Shown: positions 17,247 through 25,704, counted from the first letter of the stretch. The stretch is DNA of 54,065 nucleotides from Chloroflexota bacterium (GCA_016213135.1 JACRBQ010000134.1:1-54065); one strand, 5' to 3'. Notes: generated by a model not told the origin, from the sequence alone. Numbers and translations: made by a program.

Positions 17247-18584
17247 TCACCGGCCGGCGGCGATCACGGCTTTGCTCAGTTCTGCTTCTTCTGTCTCGCT
17301 CACCGTTCGGGGATCGAAAACCACCCGGTCGCCTTCCACACGGGCGATCACCGGCGTTGGGGCGGCGCGGAGTTTGGCGAGGAATTTGTTTGGGGAACGC
17401 ACCGAGAGAGCGACGAGTTTGGTCGGCAGGGTTTCGCCGGGGAGGCTGCCGCCTCCCACAGTGGATTGGCCGTCCACGACCTCGCCGCCCCACGCCTGCG
17501 CCCAGCGATTGGCCCGGGCCTCGATCTCAGGCAAGGGCATGGCGATCATGCGCCACACCGGGATTTTGCGCGGGGCTTCATCCTTGAGGTAATGCAGCAG
17601 AGTGGCCGTGAGCGCGGCGAGGCAGAGCTTGTCGGCGCGCACAGCGCGGGCCAGCGGATGCTTTTTCAGTTTGTCGATCAGCGAACGCTCGCCGACGACG
17701 ATGCCCGCCTGCGGCCCGCCCAGCAGTTTGTCGCCGCTAAAGATGACCAGCCCCGCGCCGGCCTGCACGCTCTCTTGCACGGCGGGTTCGTGGGCCAGGC
17801 CAAAGGCGGCGGTGTCGAGCAGCGCGCCGCTGCCCACGTCGTCAACTAGCGGCAGGTCGTGTTCACGGGCAATGGCGGCCAGTTCGTCCAGCGTCGGTTC
17901 GGTGGTGAAGCCGACGATTCTGAAATTGGAATGATGCGCCCGGAGCAGGGCGGCGGTCTTGGGTGTGACGGCTTCGGCGTAGTCGCGCGGGTGAGTGCTG
18001 TTGGTGGTGCCCACCTCCACCAGCTTTGCGCCCGATTGCTTCATTACATCCGGCACGCGAAAGCCGCCGCCGATCTCCACCAGTTGTCCGCGTGAGACAA
18101 TCACTTCTTTGCTTTTGGCAATGGCGGTGAGGGCCAGCAGCACACCGGCGGCGGCGTTGTTCACCACCAGCGCGGCCTCGGCCCCGGTGAGTTGGGTGAG
18201 CAGGCCTTCGGCGTGTGCGGCGCGGCTGCCGCGCATGCCTCTGGCCAAATCGTATTCGAGGGTGGAATAGTGTTGCGCAGCCTCGGCCAGCGCGGCCACG
18301 GCCTCGGGCGAGAGCGGCGCGCGGCCCAGGTTGGTGTGGATGATCACGCCGGTGGCGTTGATGACGGGCGCCAGGGTGGGGGCCAAACGATGGCCGAGGC
18401 GGACGCGGGCGGCGTCTGTCAGTTGGGCCGGGGTGGGGATGGGGCCGCCATTGCGGATGGTGGCGCGGGCGGCCTCTACGGCTTCCCGCAGGGCATCCAC
18501 CACCAACGGGCGGCCATAGGCGGCGATGAGATCATCCGACTGCCGGAGCAGAGCCTCAACGCTTGGCAGTTGGCGGAGTGTCAT
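17247..18584 (-). CDS. selA: SelA, L-seryl-tRNA(Sec) selenium transferase
   Basis: The 445-residue PLP enzyme matches SelA throughout, with INATGVIIHTNLGRAP (about 75-90), a GSRAAHAE stretch near 119 and the PLP lysine K286 in FSGDKLLGGPQAG. It converts seryl-tRNA(Sec) to selenocysteinyl-tRNA. The start at 18584 gives the normal N-terminus (MTLRQLPSVEALL). It overlaps the end of the preceding membrane-protein gene by 29 bp. Neither selB, selD nor a selC tRNA is in the window. The annotation therefore implies, but does not show, a selenocysteine pathway. Confidence 0.92.
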   Translation of the reverse strand: MTLRQLPSVEALLRQSDDLIAAYGRPLVVDALREAVEAARATIRNGGPIPTPAQLTDAARVRLGHRLAPTLAPVINATGVIIHTNLGRAPLSPEAVAALAEAAQHYSTLEYDLARGMRGSRAAHAEGLLTQLTGAEAALVVNNAAAGVLLALTAIAKSKEVIVSRGQLVEIGGGFRVPDVMKQSGAKLVEVGTTNSTHPRDYAEAVTPKTAALLRAHHSNFRIVGFTTEPTLDELAAIAREHDLPLVDDVGSGALLDTAAFGLAHEPAVQESVQAGAGLVIFSGDKLLGGPQAGIVVGERSLIDKLKKHPLARAVRADKLCLAALTATLLHYLKDEAPRKIPVWRMIAMPLPEIEARANRWAQAWGGEVVDGQSTVGGGSLPGETLPTKLVALSVRSPNKFLAKLRAAPTPVIARVEGDRVVFDPRTVSETEEAELSKAVIAAGR

Positions 18585-18978
18585 CGGGAGTCCATTTGCT
18601 GCGGGCGCGCAGGGAGATGAAGATTTCGATGGCGGCCAGCGCGGCGGCCAGCAGTATGCCCGTGGTCCAGTTGAGGGCGCGGCCCAGTTGCAGCCAGGCG
18701 CACGTGGCGCCAAACAACCCCACCCAAATGGATTGCCGCAGCAGCACCGAGTCGGGGGGTAGGGCGCGGGCAAAGCGGCGGTTGAGGTAGCCGGCAAAGG
18801 GGACGGCCGTGCCGGTGAGGGCCATGAACCACAAGGCGAAGAAGAGCCAGCGCGGGCCTACGGTGGGCAGGGTGAAGTTGGCGACCCAGATCAGCCCGCC
18901 CCAACCGGCGAGGGCCAGAATGATGGAGGCGAGGGTGAGTCCCCAACGACGTTCAACCGGGGCAGGAGGTTTGATCAT
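18556..18978 (-). CDS. small membrane protein, unknown
   Basis: The 140-residue protein has four hydrophobic helices (about 14-35, 45-66, 80-100 and 106-122) and short polar ends. It matches no family I can name. The ATG at 18978 follows a minus-strand TATAAT by seven bases, which suggests a leaderless mRNA and argues against a longer upstream start. The 3' end overlaps selA by 29 bp, so the two genes and the M24 peptidase may form one operon. Confidence 0.68.
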   Translation of the reverse strand: MIKPPAPVERRWGLTLASIILALAGWGGLIWVANFTLPTVGPRWLFFALWFMALTGTAVPFAGYLNRRFARALPPDSVLLRQSIWVGLFGATCAWLQLGRALNWTTGILLAAALAAIEIFISLRARSKWTPDDTPPTAKR

Positions 18979-18984
18979 CGGTGG

Positions 18985-18993
18985 TATTATACT
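18985..18993. promoter_or_regulatory. overlapping divergent -10 elements, both near-leaderless
   Basis: The sequence TATTATACT reads as TATAAT on the minus strand (18991-18986, seven bases before the ATG at 18978). On the plus strand it reads as TATACT (18988-18993, 12 bases before the ATG at 19006). RNA polymerase could not occupy both at once. Confidence 0.5.
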
Positions 18994-19005
18994 TGCTTGA
19001 CGAAA

Positions 19006-19761
19006 ATGGCAACCACTCCAAAGATCGAAGACATCTCTCGAATCTTGAAACGTCATCTGCCGGTCGAATACGGCGCGGTGCTGTTTGGCTCACGCGCCTC
19101 TGGCCGCGCCCGGCCGGGTTCGGATTGGGATATTGGCGTGCTTGGCCCGACTCCGTTGGGCGGCGAAGTGGTGCAAACCATCCTTGATGAATTGGATGAA
19201 TTGCCGACGCTGCATTCTTTCGACGTGGTGGATTTGACGACCGTGCCGGAGTATTTCCGCGAGACGGCCGTGCGGGGAGCGAAAAAGATTCTGCCCTCTG
19301 TCGCCCTTGACACGTTTGCGAAGGAGATGATCATGCCTGCCAACACACAAGTTGATCTGACCGCATTCGAGTCGGCTTTGGCGCGATTAGGCGAAGCGTT
19401 AGCCGAAGCCGAAACGGAGTTGATCAGAGACGCGGCGATTCAGCGATTTGAGTTCACGTTTGAATTGGCATGGAAGACGACGATGCGGGTGGAGCAAGCA
19501 TCGGGGCTTGAGAGCGGCGCATCGCCTCGTCAGGTAATCAAAGTGGCGTTCAAAGCCGATTGGATAGACGACAACGAGTTATGGCTGACAATGCTCAATG
19601 ATCGCAATCGCACCAGCCACGCTTACAATCGAATAGTCGCGGAAGAAATCTTTGATCGCCTGCCGGAATACAGGGATGCGCTGTCGGGATTGCTTGCTCG
19701 TCTCAAGCGAGAACTAGAGCCGCCGGAAAAGAAAAACGGCGACGCCTTTGTCGAAGACTGA
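19006..19761 (+). CDS. fused MNT nucleotidyltransferase and HEPN-like (HI0074) protein
   Basis: The 251-residue protein joins two domains usually encoded by adjacent genes. Residues 1-105 form a minimal nucleotidyltransferase with GSR (28-30) and the catalytic DWD pair (Asp40, Asp42). Residues about 115-245 form an HI0074-type helical domain with an RNRTSH stretch (Arg200-His205) that fits the HEPN Rx4-6H motif. Separate MNT and HEPN proteins form toxin-antitoxin pairs in which MNT AMPylates the HEPN RNase. The fusion may be self-regulated. A TTG at 18997 is an alternative start. Confidence 0.82.
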   Translation: MATTPKIEDISRILKRHLPVEYGAVLFGSRASGRARPGSDWDIGVLGPTPLGGEVVQTILDELDELPTLHSFDVVDLTTVPEYFRETAVRGAKKILPSVALDTFAKEMIMPANTQVDLTAFESALARLGEALAEAETELIRDAAIQRFEFTFELAWKTTMRVEQASGLESGASPRQVIKVAFKADWIDDNELWLTMLNDRNRTSHAYNRIVAEEIFDRLPEYRDALSGLLARLKRELEPPEKKNGDAFVED

Positions 19762-19802
19762 ACCTTTTTTCTTCCCGTGGTCGCAGCGTTGTTTATTCCG
19801 CA

Positions 19803-19830
19803 TTCATCCTTCATCCTTCATCCTTCATCA
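19803..19830 (+). repeat. TTCATCC heptad tandem repeat
   Basis: Four 7-bp units (TTCATCC three times, then TTCATCA) run up to eight bases before the likely GTG start of the ABC-F gene. They occupy the space where its ribosome binding site should lie, and no Shine-Dalgarno is visible there. Confidence 0.75.
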
Positions 19831-19837
19831 TTCGCTC

Positions 19838-21802
19838 GTGTCCCTCATCACCTTCTCTTCTCTATCCAAATCATTCGGCCCGCACGACATCTTCCGCGAT
19901 CTGAGCGGGGCGGTGCCGCGCGCCAGCCGCATCGGCCTCGTCGGCCCCAACGGCATCGGCAAGACCACCCTGCTGCGCATGTTTGCCGGGCTGGAGGACC
20001 CCTCCGGCGGCGCAGTGCACCGGGCGCGCGGGCTGCGCGTGGGCTACCTGCCGCAAGAGGCGGTGGACGCCGCCACCGAGCGCACGGTGTGGGAGGAGAT
20101 GCTCACCGCGTTTGCCGAAGTGCAGGCGCACGAGGCCGAGCTGCGGCAGTTGGAAGCGGCCATGGCCGACCCGGCGCAATTCGAGACGGCGTCGCTGCGG
20201 TACGGGCATTTGCAGGAGCAGTTCGAGCACGAGGGCGGCTACGTCTACGAGTCGCAGATCAAACAGACGCTCAACGGCCTGGGCTTTGACGCCGGCGAAT
20301 ACGCCCGCTCGCTGCGGCTGCTTTCGGGCGGGCAAAAAACGCGCGCCCTGCTGGCCCGGCTGCTGCTCGAAGCCCCCGACCTGCTGATCCTCGACGAGCC
20401 GACGAACCACCTCGACATCGCGGCTATCGAGTGGCTGGAAAAATTTCTGAGCGAGTGGGCCGGGTCGGCGCTCATCGTTTCGCACGACCGCTACTTTTTG
20501 GACGAGGCGACCAACAAAATCTGGGAGATGACGCCGGCGCGCATCGAGGAATACACCGGCAACTACAGCGCCTACCTGCGCCAGCGGGCCGAGCGCCGCG
20601 ACCGGCAGTCGTTTGAGTACGAAGCCCAGCAGGCCCAAATTGCCAAAGAGGAAGATTACATCCGGCGCAACATTGCCGGGCAGAACACGGCGCAGGCCAA
20701 AGGGCGGCGGCGGCGGCTGGAACGATTGAAGGAAACGCCCGGGGCTATCGTCGAGCGCCCGCGCGATGCCGACTCGTTGAAGCTTTCGCTGGACACCGGG
20801 CTCCGTTCGGGCGACCGGGTGGTGGAAAGCCGCGATCTCGTCGTGGGCTACGCCGACGACGGCAAGCCGCTGTTTGCCGCGCCCGACCTGCTGCTGTGGC
20901 GCGGCGAGGTGGCCGCGCTCATCGGTCCCAACGGCACGGGCAAAAGCACCTTTCTCAAAACCCTGCTGGGACAACTGCCGCCGCTGAAAGGCCGCGTGAA
21001 GCTGGGCACCAGCCTGAAGATCGGCTACTTTGCGCAAGCGCACGAAGGCTTGCATCCGGAGCGCACGGCCATCGAGGAAATCCAGTCGGTGCGCGAGATG
21101 CCCGTGGGCGCGGTGCGCGACTACCTCGCCAGGTTCCTTTTCACCGGCGACGACGTATTCAAAAAGGTGCAGGTGCTTTCGGGCGGCGAGCGCGGGCGCG
21201 TGGCGCTGGCCAAGCTGGCGATGCAGGGTGCAAATTTCTTGCTGCTCGACGAACCCACCAACCACCTCGACATCCCCTCGCAGGAAATTCTCGAAGCCGT
21301 GCTGTCGGATTTTGACGGAACGATTTTGCTGGTCTCGCACGACCGCTATTTGATCGACGCGCTAGCTACACAAATCTGGTCGTTGGAGGCCAGGCGGCTG
21401 GAAGTGTTCAAAGGAAGCTACCGGGAGTTTGTGGATGTTAGAAGTCAGAAGACAGAAGTCAGAGGTCAGAAGTCGGAGGTTAGAGGTGGGACGCCTGAAC
21501 TGCGGCGGGAGGCGAGAGGACAGCGAACGGCCAACCGCCAGTCACCAACAGCTAACAACCAGCAACCAGCCGCCAAGCGCCGCTCCACCGCCGACGAGCG
21601 CCGCCGCGCCCAGCGCGTGGAGGAAATGGAACTGCTGATTGCCTCGCTTGAAAAGCGGCTGACCGAATTGGCTGCAGAACTGGAGGCTGCCGGTTCCAAC
21701 GCGGCGCAGGCGAAGATGCTCAGTGAGGAATATGCCCAGGTGGAAGGCGATCTGGCCACTCGCCTGTTGGAGTGGGAACGGATGCTGCAACCCGTCGGCT
21801 GA
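19838..21802 (+). CDS. ABC-F family ATPase (Uup/YdiF-like)
   Basis: The 654-residue protein has two ABC domains without membrane segments. Both carry Walker A (GPNGIGKTT about 29-37; GPNGTGKST about 360-368), signature (LSGGQKTR; LSGGERGR) and Walker B (ILDEPTNHLD; LLDEPTNHLD). The linker between them holds the ABC-F arm (about 240-310). A C-terminal coiled coil follows (about 590-650). ABC-F proteins act on the ribosome. The start is taken as GTG at 19838, since residues upstream derive from the heptad repeat. Residues about 535-580 are low-complexity and encoded by inserted heptads. Confidence 0.9.
   Translation: MSLITFSSLSKSFGPHDIFRDLSGAVPRASRIGLVGPNGIGKTTLLRMFAGLEDPSGGAVHRARGLRVGYLPQEAVDAATERTVWEEMLTAFAEVQAHEAELRQLEAAMADPAQFETASLRYGHLQEQFEHEGGYVYESQIKQTLNGLGFDAGEYARSLRLLSGGQKTRALLARLLLEAPDLLILDEPTNHLDIAAIEWLEKFLSEWAGSALIVSHDRYFLDEATNKIWEMTPARIEEYTGNYSAYLRQRAERRDRQSFEYEAQQAQIAKEEDYIRRNIAGQNTAQAKGRRRRLERLKETPGAIVERPRDADSLKLSLDTGLRSGDRVVESRDLVVGYADDGKPLFAAPDLLLWRGEVAALIGPNGTGKSTFLKTLLGQLPPLKGRVKLGTSLKIGYFAQAHEGLHPERTAIEEIQSVREMPVGAVRDYLARFLFTGDDVFKKVQVLSGGERGRVALAKLAMQGANFLLLDEPTNHLDIPSQEILEAVLSDFDGTILLVSHDRYLIDALATQIWSLEARRLEVFKGSYREFVDVRSQKTEVRGQKSEVRGGTPELRREARGQRTANRQSPTANNQQPAAKRRSTADERRRAQRVEEMELLIASLEKRLTELAAELEAAGSNAAQAKMLSEEYAQVEGDLATRLLEWERMLQPVG
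21440..21576 (+). repeat. two heptad arrays inside the ABC-F reading frame
   Basis: Seven AGAAGTC-type heptads (21440-21488) and seven CCGCCAG/CAACCAG-type heptads (21528-21576) are separated by about 40 bp. They encode a Glu/Arg/Gln/Asn-rich stretch between the second ABC domain and the C-terminal coiled coil. The same pair of heptad types occurs between genes at 814-874. Confidence 0.75.
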
Positions 21803-21820
21803 TCCACCGCATGCCCGTGC

Positions 21821-21826
21821 TATAAT
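21821..21826 (+). promoter_or_regulatory. -10 element for LCP gene, very short leader
   Basis: A perfect TATAAT ends 12 bases before the ATG at 21839, so the transcript would start about five bases before or at the start codon. No clear -35 is visible. Confidence 0.5.
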
Positions 21827-21838
21827 TTTCCGCCGCCC

Positions 21839-23290
21839 ATGGATACCCGTCGCACTCCCTCTGTAACCCGCGCGCGCGCCACCCCGCGCCGCCGGGCCTC
21901 GCTGCCTGGCTGGGCCTACGCCGCATTGGCCGCGCTGTTTTTGCTGGCAACGGCCATCTCGGCGTATTTGGTTTATGCGACCGTGCGCGACATTGTGGCT
22001 TCGATGGCTGCGCCGGCCACTCCGCGCAGCGTGGTGGGGGGCGGCAGCGGCAGTGCGGCCCCCACTGCCGGGCCGCATACGCCGCAGCCCACGGCGGGCA
22101 GCGCCTCGCCCGCAATTTCCTTTTTGCCGTGGAAGGGCACCGACCGGGTGACGGTGCTGTTTATGGGCATTGACCAGCGCGGCGGCGAAACCGATACCGC
22201 CTATCGCACTGACTCGATGATGTTGCTCACCGTGGACCCGGTGGCGCGCACGGCGGGTATGCTTTCCATCCCCCGCGATTTGTACGTCACCATACCCGGC
22301 TTCGCGGATCGAGACAAAATCACTACCGCCAACTTCAAAGGTGACGCCTATCACCTGCCGGGCGGCGGGGCGCAACTGGCCATGGACACCGTGGAGGCCA
22401 ACCTCGGCATCCGCGTGGATTATTACATCCGCATCAACTTCACCGCCTTCGAAACGTTCATCGATCAGATCAACGGCATTGACGTGAACAACCCGGAGGC
22501 CATTGCCGACCCGGAGTATCCGGACTGCTGCTTTGGCTACGACCCGTTCTATTTGGCGGCCGGGCCGCAGCATCTCGACGGGCGCACCGCGCTGAAATTT
22601 GCCCGCACCCGGCACGTGACCGGCGACGACTTTGGCCGCGCCGTCCGCCAGCAAATGGTGGTGCTGGCCGTGCGCGACAAGCTTACCAGCACCGACATGC
22701 TGCCCATGCTCATCAGCCGCGCGCCGCAGATTCTATCCACCCTCAGCGGCAGCTACACCACCAACCTTTCACTCGACCAGATTGTGAGCCTGGCGCTGCT
22801 GGCTAAGGACATCCCGCGCGACAAAATCGCCTCGGCGGTGATCGATCAGGATTACATCGCCTCCGAATACACCACTGCCGACAACCAGCAGGTGCTCATC
22901 CTCAATATCGAGAAATTCCGCGAACTGCGCGACAAGATTTTCTACACCCCCGAACCGCCGAACCTCGTCGTGCCCAATGCGGCCGAGCTGCTAGCCGGCG
23001 AGGGCGCCACGGTGGAGGTGCTCAACGGCTCGGCCCAGGCCGGCATTGCCGCTGCCGCCGCAGATTACCTGCGCGGCAAGGGGATCAACGTAGTGAGTGT
23101 GGGCAACGCCGACCGCAACGACTATGGTTCGACGGTGATTTACGACTTCAAGAGCCGCCCCTATACCACCCGCTGGCTGGCCGATACGTTCCACGTGTCG
23201 TCGTCCAGCATCCTCTCGGGCAACGACCCCAATAGCCCCGCCGACGTGCGCGTCATCATCGGCGCAGACTTTGTGCTGCCGAGCAATTAA
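21839..23290 (+). CDS. LytR-CpsA-Psr (LCP) family protein
   Basis: The 483-residue protein has a basic cytoplasmic N-terminus, one transmembrane helix (about 22-48) and a Gly/Pro linker. The LCP domain (about 95-270) carries the family's RTDSMMLLTVD and ISIPRDLYV-like segments, and the LytR_C domain (about 385-480) has VEVLNGSAQAG. LCP enzymes move undecaprenyl-pyrophosphate-linked glycopolymers onto peptidoglycan or other acceptors on the outer face of the membrane. It stands alone between ABC-F and a convergent RodZ-like gene. The glycan locus further right could supply its substrate. Confidence 0.92.
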   Translation: MDTRRTPSVTRARATPRRRASLPGWAYAALAALFLLATAISAYLVYATVRDIVASMAAPATPRSVVGGGSGSAAPTAGPHTPQPTAGSASPAISFLPWKGTDRVTVLFMGIDQRGGETDTAYRTDSMMLLTVDPVARTAGMLSIPRDLYVTIPGFADRDKITTANFKGDAYHLPGGGAQLAMDTVEANLGIRVDYYIRINFTAFETFIDQINGIDVNNPEAIADPEYPDCCFGYDPFYLAAGPQHLDGRTALKFARTRHVTGDDFGRAVRQQMVVLAVRDKLTSTDMLPMLISRAPQILSTLSGSYTTNLSLDQIVSLALLAKDIPRDKIASAVIDQDYIASEYTTADNQQVLILNIEKFRELRDKIFYTPEPPNLVVPNAAELLAGEGATVEVLNGSAQAGIAAAAADYLRGKGINVVSVGNADRNDYGSTVIYDFKSRPYTTRWLADTFHVSSSSILSGNDPNSPADVRVIIGADFVLPSN

Positions 23291-23302
23291 TACCCGATAC
23301 AG

Positions 23303-23353
23303 AATACTCAATACCCAATATGGCATGCACCCACATATTGGGTATTGAGTATT
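23303..23353. terminator. 20-bp perfect inverted repeat built from heptads, between convergent genes
   Basis: The 20 bases at 23303-23322 are repeated as an exact inverted copy at 23334-23353, with an 11-nt loop. Both arms are made of 7-bp units of the AATACCC/GGGTATT type, and further degenerate units flank them (from 23289 and to 23368). The hairpin lies between the LCP stop and the convergent RodZ-like stop, and could end both transcripts. Confidence 0.7.
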
Positions 23354-23368
23354 GGGTATTTTGTATTG

Positions 23369-24331
23369 TTACGGCTTCTTCGTCTGCGTCGGTTTTACGG
23401 TCGGGGTGACGGTGAGGGTAGCCGTGGGCGAGGGGGTGTCGGTGGGCGGGGCGGTGTTGGAGGGGGTGAAGGTGATGGTGGGCGTCACGGTGATCATGCC
23501 GCCGGGCAAGTATTGGCGGGTGACCACTTCGGCGGTGTCGCCCATCGGGCCTAGATCGCGCTGGTTGAGCATCACGCGCACACCCGCGCCATTCCCGGTG
23601 GTGACTTCAATTAAGTTCTGACCCACATAGTCCTGGCGGTCTTGCGGCATCAGCAGGCCGTCGAATTTCACCGCGCCATCCACGGTCACACGCACAAACG
23701 TCCGTTGCTCGATGATCAGCGCGAGTTGCACGTTGGAGAACTGCACGTCTGGCGGGGGTTGGGTGAAGGTGGCGGTGATGTTGGCGATGATGGTGGGCGA
23801 CGGTGTGGCGGTGGGGCCGATGAGTTCGGGGGTCTGGGTGAGTTGGCTCTGGCCGAATACGGTGGAGGCCAGCCGCGAGCCGCCCCAGATGAAAAAGCCG
23901 GCGATGATGGCCAGCACGATGAGGGCGATGATGACATCGGGGGTGAAGAGGCGGCGGACGCGGCGCAATGCGCCAAAGGGGGTGGAAGCCGCCGAGGGGG
24001 CGGGCGTGGCTGCTGCTGCCGCCACTGGCGATGATGCGCCCTTTTCGGTTTTGGCGCGGGGGCGCAGCCGGGCCAGGCCGCGTCCGGGTCGGGCAGGTTG
24101 CAGGGCTTCGTTCAGTTGCGAGAGGGCCTGGGCGGGGTCCAATCCCAAATGCTGGGCGTAATTGCGCAAGAAGCCGCGGGCCTGGAGGGGCGAGGGCAGG
24201 GCGTCGAGGTCGCCCGCTTCGAGGGCGGCGAGGTATTTGGCCCGAATGCGGACCACTCGTTCAACTTCGTCGAGTGTCCAGCCACGGGCCTCGCGGGCCG
24301 CGCGCAGGGTTGCGCCGAGTGCTTCAAGCAT
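23369..24331 (-). CDS. RodZ-like helix-turn-helix membrane protein
   Basis: The 320-residue protein has an N-terminal HTH_25 domain (about 1-70, RGWTLDEVERVVRIRAKYL), a Pro/Ala linker and a transmembrane helix (about 133-152). A Thr/Pro linker, an extracellular DUF4115-like domain (about 195-280) and a Thr/Pro tail follow. This is the RodZ layout, in which a cytoplasmic HTH binds MreB to guide cell elongation. No mre genes are in the window. It lies 119 bp downstream of rplI on the same strand, with a hairpin between. Confidence 0.85.
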   Translation of the reverse strand: MLEALGATLRAAREARGWTLDEVERVVRIRAKYLAALEAGDLDALPSPLQARGFLRNYAQHLGLDPAQALSQLNEALQPARPGRGLARLRPRAKTEKGASSPVAAAAATPAPSAASTPFGALRRVRRLFTPDVIIALIVLAIIAGFFIWGGSRLASTVFGQSQLTQTPELIGPTATPSPTIIANITATFTQPPPDVQFSNVQLALIIEQRTFVRVTVDGAVKFDGLLMPQDRQDYVGQNLIEVTTGNGAGVRVMLNQRDLGPMGDTAEVVTRQYLPGGMITVTPTITFTPSNTAPPTDTPSPTATLTVTPTVKPTQTKKP

Positions 24332-24380
24332 GTGGATAGATTAAGCCTGTTTGGCCGGATGCACAAGCGGGGAAAAGAAT

Positions 24381-24431
24381 GATGCGTGACGCGTGATCCG
24401 GTGATTGCCATTGGATCGCGAGTCACGCATC
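24381..24431. terminator. large hairpin between rplI and the RodZ-like gene
   Basis: GATGCGTGAC (24381-24390) pairs exactly with GTCACGCATC (24422-24431), and GATCC (24395-24399) pairs with GGATC (24413-24417). The arms contain GCGTGAC/GCGTGAT heptads. It can form on either strand and may end the rplI transcript, though no U-run follows. Confidence 0.5.
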
Positions 24432-24449
24432 ACGGTTGAAGGCGCTCGT

Positions 24450-25025
24450 TTATTCCGACGCAGTTACTTCAGCCGCAGCAGCTTCAGCGACAGTTGCCTC
24501 AGCGGCAGTTGCTTCAGCCTCAACAGCCTCAACAGCCTCAGCCGCCGGGGCGGGAGCAGGGGCGGCGGCCTCAATAGCCTGCCCTTCGCGGTAAACGAGG
24601 ACGTTGACCTGCGGCAGCAAATCGGCGGTGAGGCGCACTTGCACTTTGAAGGTGCCCAGTTCGCGCAGCGGTTGGTGGCCGATGTTGCGGCGGTCGATCT
24701 TTTCGCCGATGGCGCGCTCGATGGCTTCGGCAAGATGCTGGGTGGTGATGGAGCCGTACAGTTTGCCGGTGTCGCCCGCTTTGGCCGGGAAACGCAGGGT
24801 GAGGCCGTTTATTTTTTCGGCCAGCCCGCTCATTTCGGCGTTCAACGTGGTGCGCTGTTTGTCGGCGGCAGTGCGCACCGCCTCCGATTGTGCCAGCACG
24901 CTTTTGGTGGCCAGCGCGGCGAGGCCGCGCGGGATGAGGTAGTTGCGGCCATAGCCGTCGGCGACTTTTTTGACATCGCCGGCGTGCCCCAGTTTATAGA
25001 CGTCTTTTAGTAGAAGAACCTTCAT
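24450..25025 (-). CDS. rplI: 50S ribosomal protein L9 with Ala/Glu-rich tail
   Basis: The first 148 residues match L9, with the N-terminal domain (MKVLLLKDVYKLGHAGDVK, GYGRNYLIPRGLA), the long connecting helix and the C-terminal domain (about 80-148). A 40-residue Ala/Glu/Thr-rich extension follows (to residue 191), which is not part of the usual L9 fold. The start at 25025 is fixed by the conserved N-terminus. The usual neighbours rpsF, ssb and rpsR are absent. Confidence 0.93.
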   Translation of the reverse strand: MKVLLLKDVYKLGHAGDVKKVADGYGRNYLIPRGLAALATKSVLAQSEAVRTAADKQRTTLNAEMSGLAEKINGLTLRFPAKAGDTGKLYGSITTQHLAEAIERAIGEKIDRRNIGHQPLRELGTFKVQVRLTADLLPQVNVLVYREGQAIEAAAPAPAPAAEAVEAVEAEATAAEATVAEAAAAEVTASE

Positions 25026-25101
25026 GGTATCAAGCCCTTTCGTGCTTTTTAGATGAGGAGGTTGCGGGCGAAGGGTACAACGCCCTGATTGCCGGGCCGC
25101 C

Positions 25102-25130
25102 ATCTTACCAGAAGAGGCGTGAATTGTGAA
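25102..25130 (-). promoter_or_regulatory. promoter for rplI
   Basis: On the minus strand TTCACA (25130-25125) and TAAGAT (25107-25102) are 17 bp apart, about 77 bp before the rplI ATG. A GC-rich hairpin overlapping the end of the upstream gene (arms at 25126-25138 and 25143-25152) covers the -35. Confidence 0.5.
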
Positions 25131-25148
25131 GGAACGCGCGGGCGCGTT

Positions 25149-25556
25149 TCACGGCGGGGGGACTTTGACGGACGGCTGCCAGCCCCGGCCCACCAGCCAT
25201 CCGCCCACCAACCCGGAGAGCAGGATGAGAGTCATGGGCACGATCCAGCTTTCGGCGGGGAGCAGCGGCACACGGGGCCACCACTGCCGGGCGCTAATGC
25301 TCCACAGGGCAGCGGCCAGCCCCACAAACGGTTCGTGCGCGGCGGCGAGCCGGGCCGCCAGTGCGCCGATCAGCACAGGCGGGGCGGCAAAGGCGATGGC
25401 AGTGGCGGCCATGAGCGCCAGCATGAGGCCGAAAGGTAAAGGGTGGCCGGCGGCAGCCCACCAGCGCGGGGCCGCCCACGCCGCCCAACGGAATGCGGCA
25501 TACCCGGCGGAGTTGCCGCCCACGACGATGAAGGCCAATCGGAGCGCGGTTTTCAT
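25149..25556 (-). CDS. small membrane protein, unknown
   Basis: The 135-residue protein is strongly hydrophobic, with four probable helices (about 5-30, 40-58, 60-85 and 103-125), many Trp and Ala, and a basic Pro-rich tail. No family was recognised. It lies upstream of rplI on the same strand, but rplI seems to have its own promoter, so co-transcription is uncertain. Confidence 0.6.
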   Translation of the reverse strand: MKTALRLAFIVVGGNSAGYAAFRWAAWAAPRWWAAAGHPLPFGLMLALMAATAIAFAAPPVLIGALAARLAAAHEPFVGLAAALWSISARQWWPRVPLLPAESWIVPMTLILLSGLVGGWLVGRGWQPSVKVPPP

Positions 25557-25668
25557 GTCATGCTCACTCTATCATGATTCGCTCACCGTTCTGTAGTATT
25601 GTTCTGCCATCACGCGTTAGGCAAGCGGCGCGGCGGCGTTCATGGCGGCCGATAATACCTATGTGTGC

Positions 25669-25698
25669 TTGACAATTGGGGCGGGTGTAGTTTATAGT
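25669..25698 (+). promoter_or_regulatory. sigma-70 promoter for the sat leader
   Basis: TTGACA (25669-25674) and TATAGT (25693-25698) are 18 bp apart, one of the best promoters in the window. Transcription would begin near 25705 and leave a leader of about 248 bases before the sat GTG. Confidence 0.75.
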
Positions 25699-25704
25699 TT
25701 GCCC

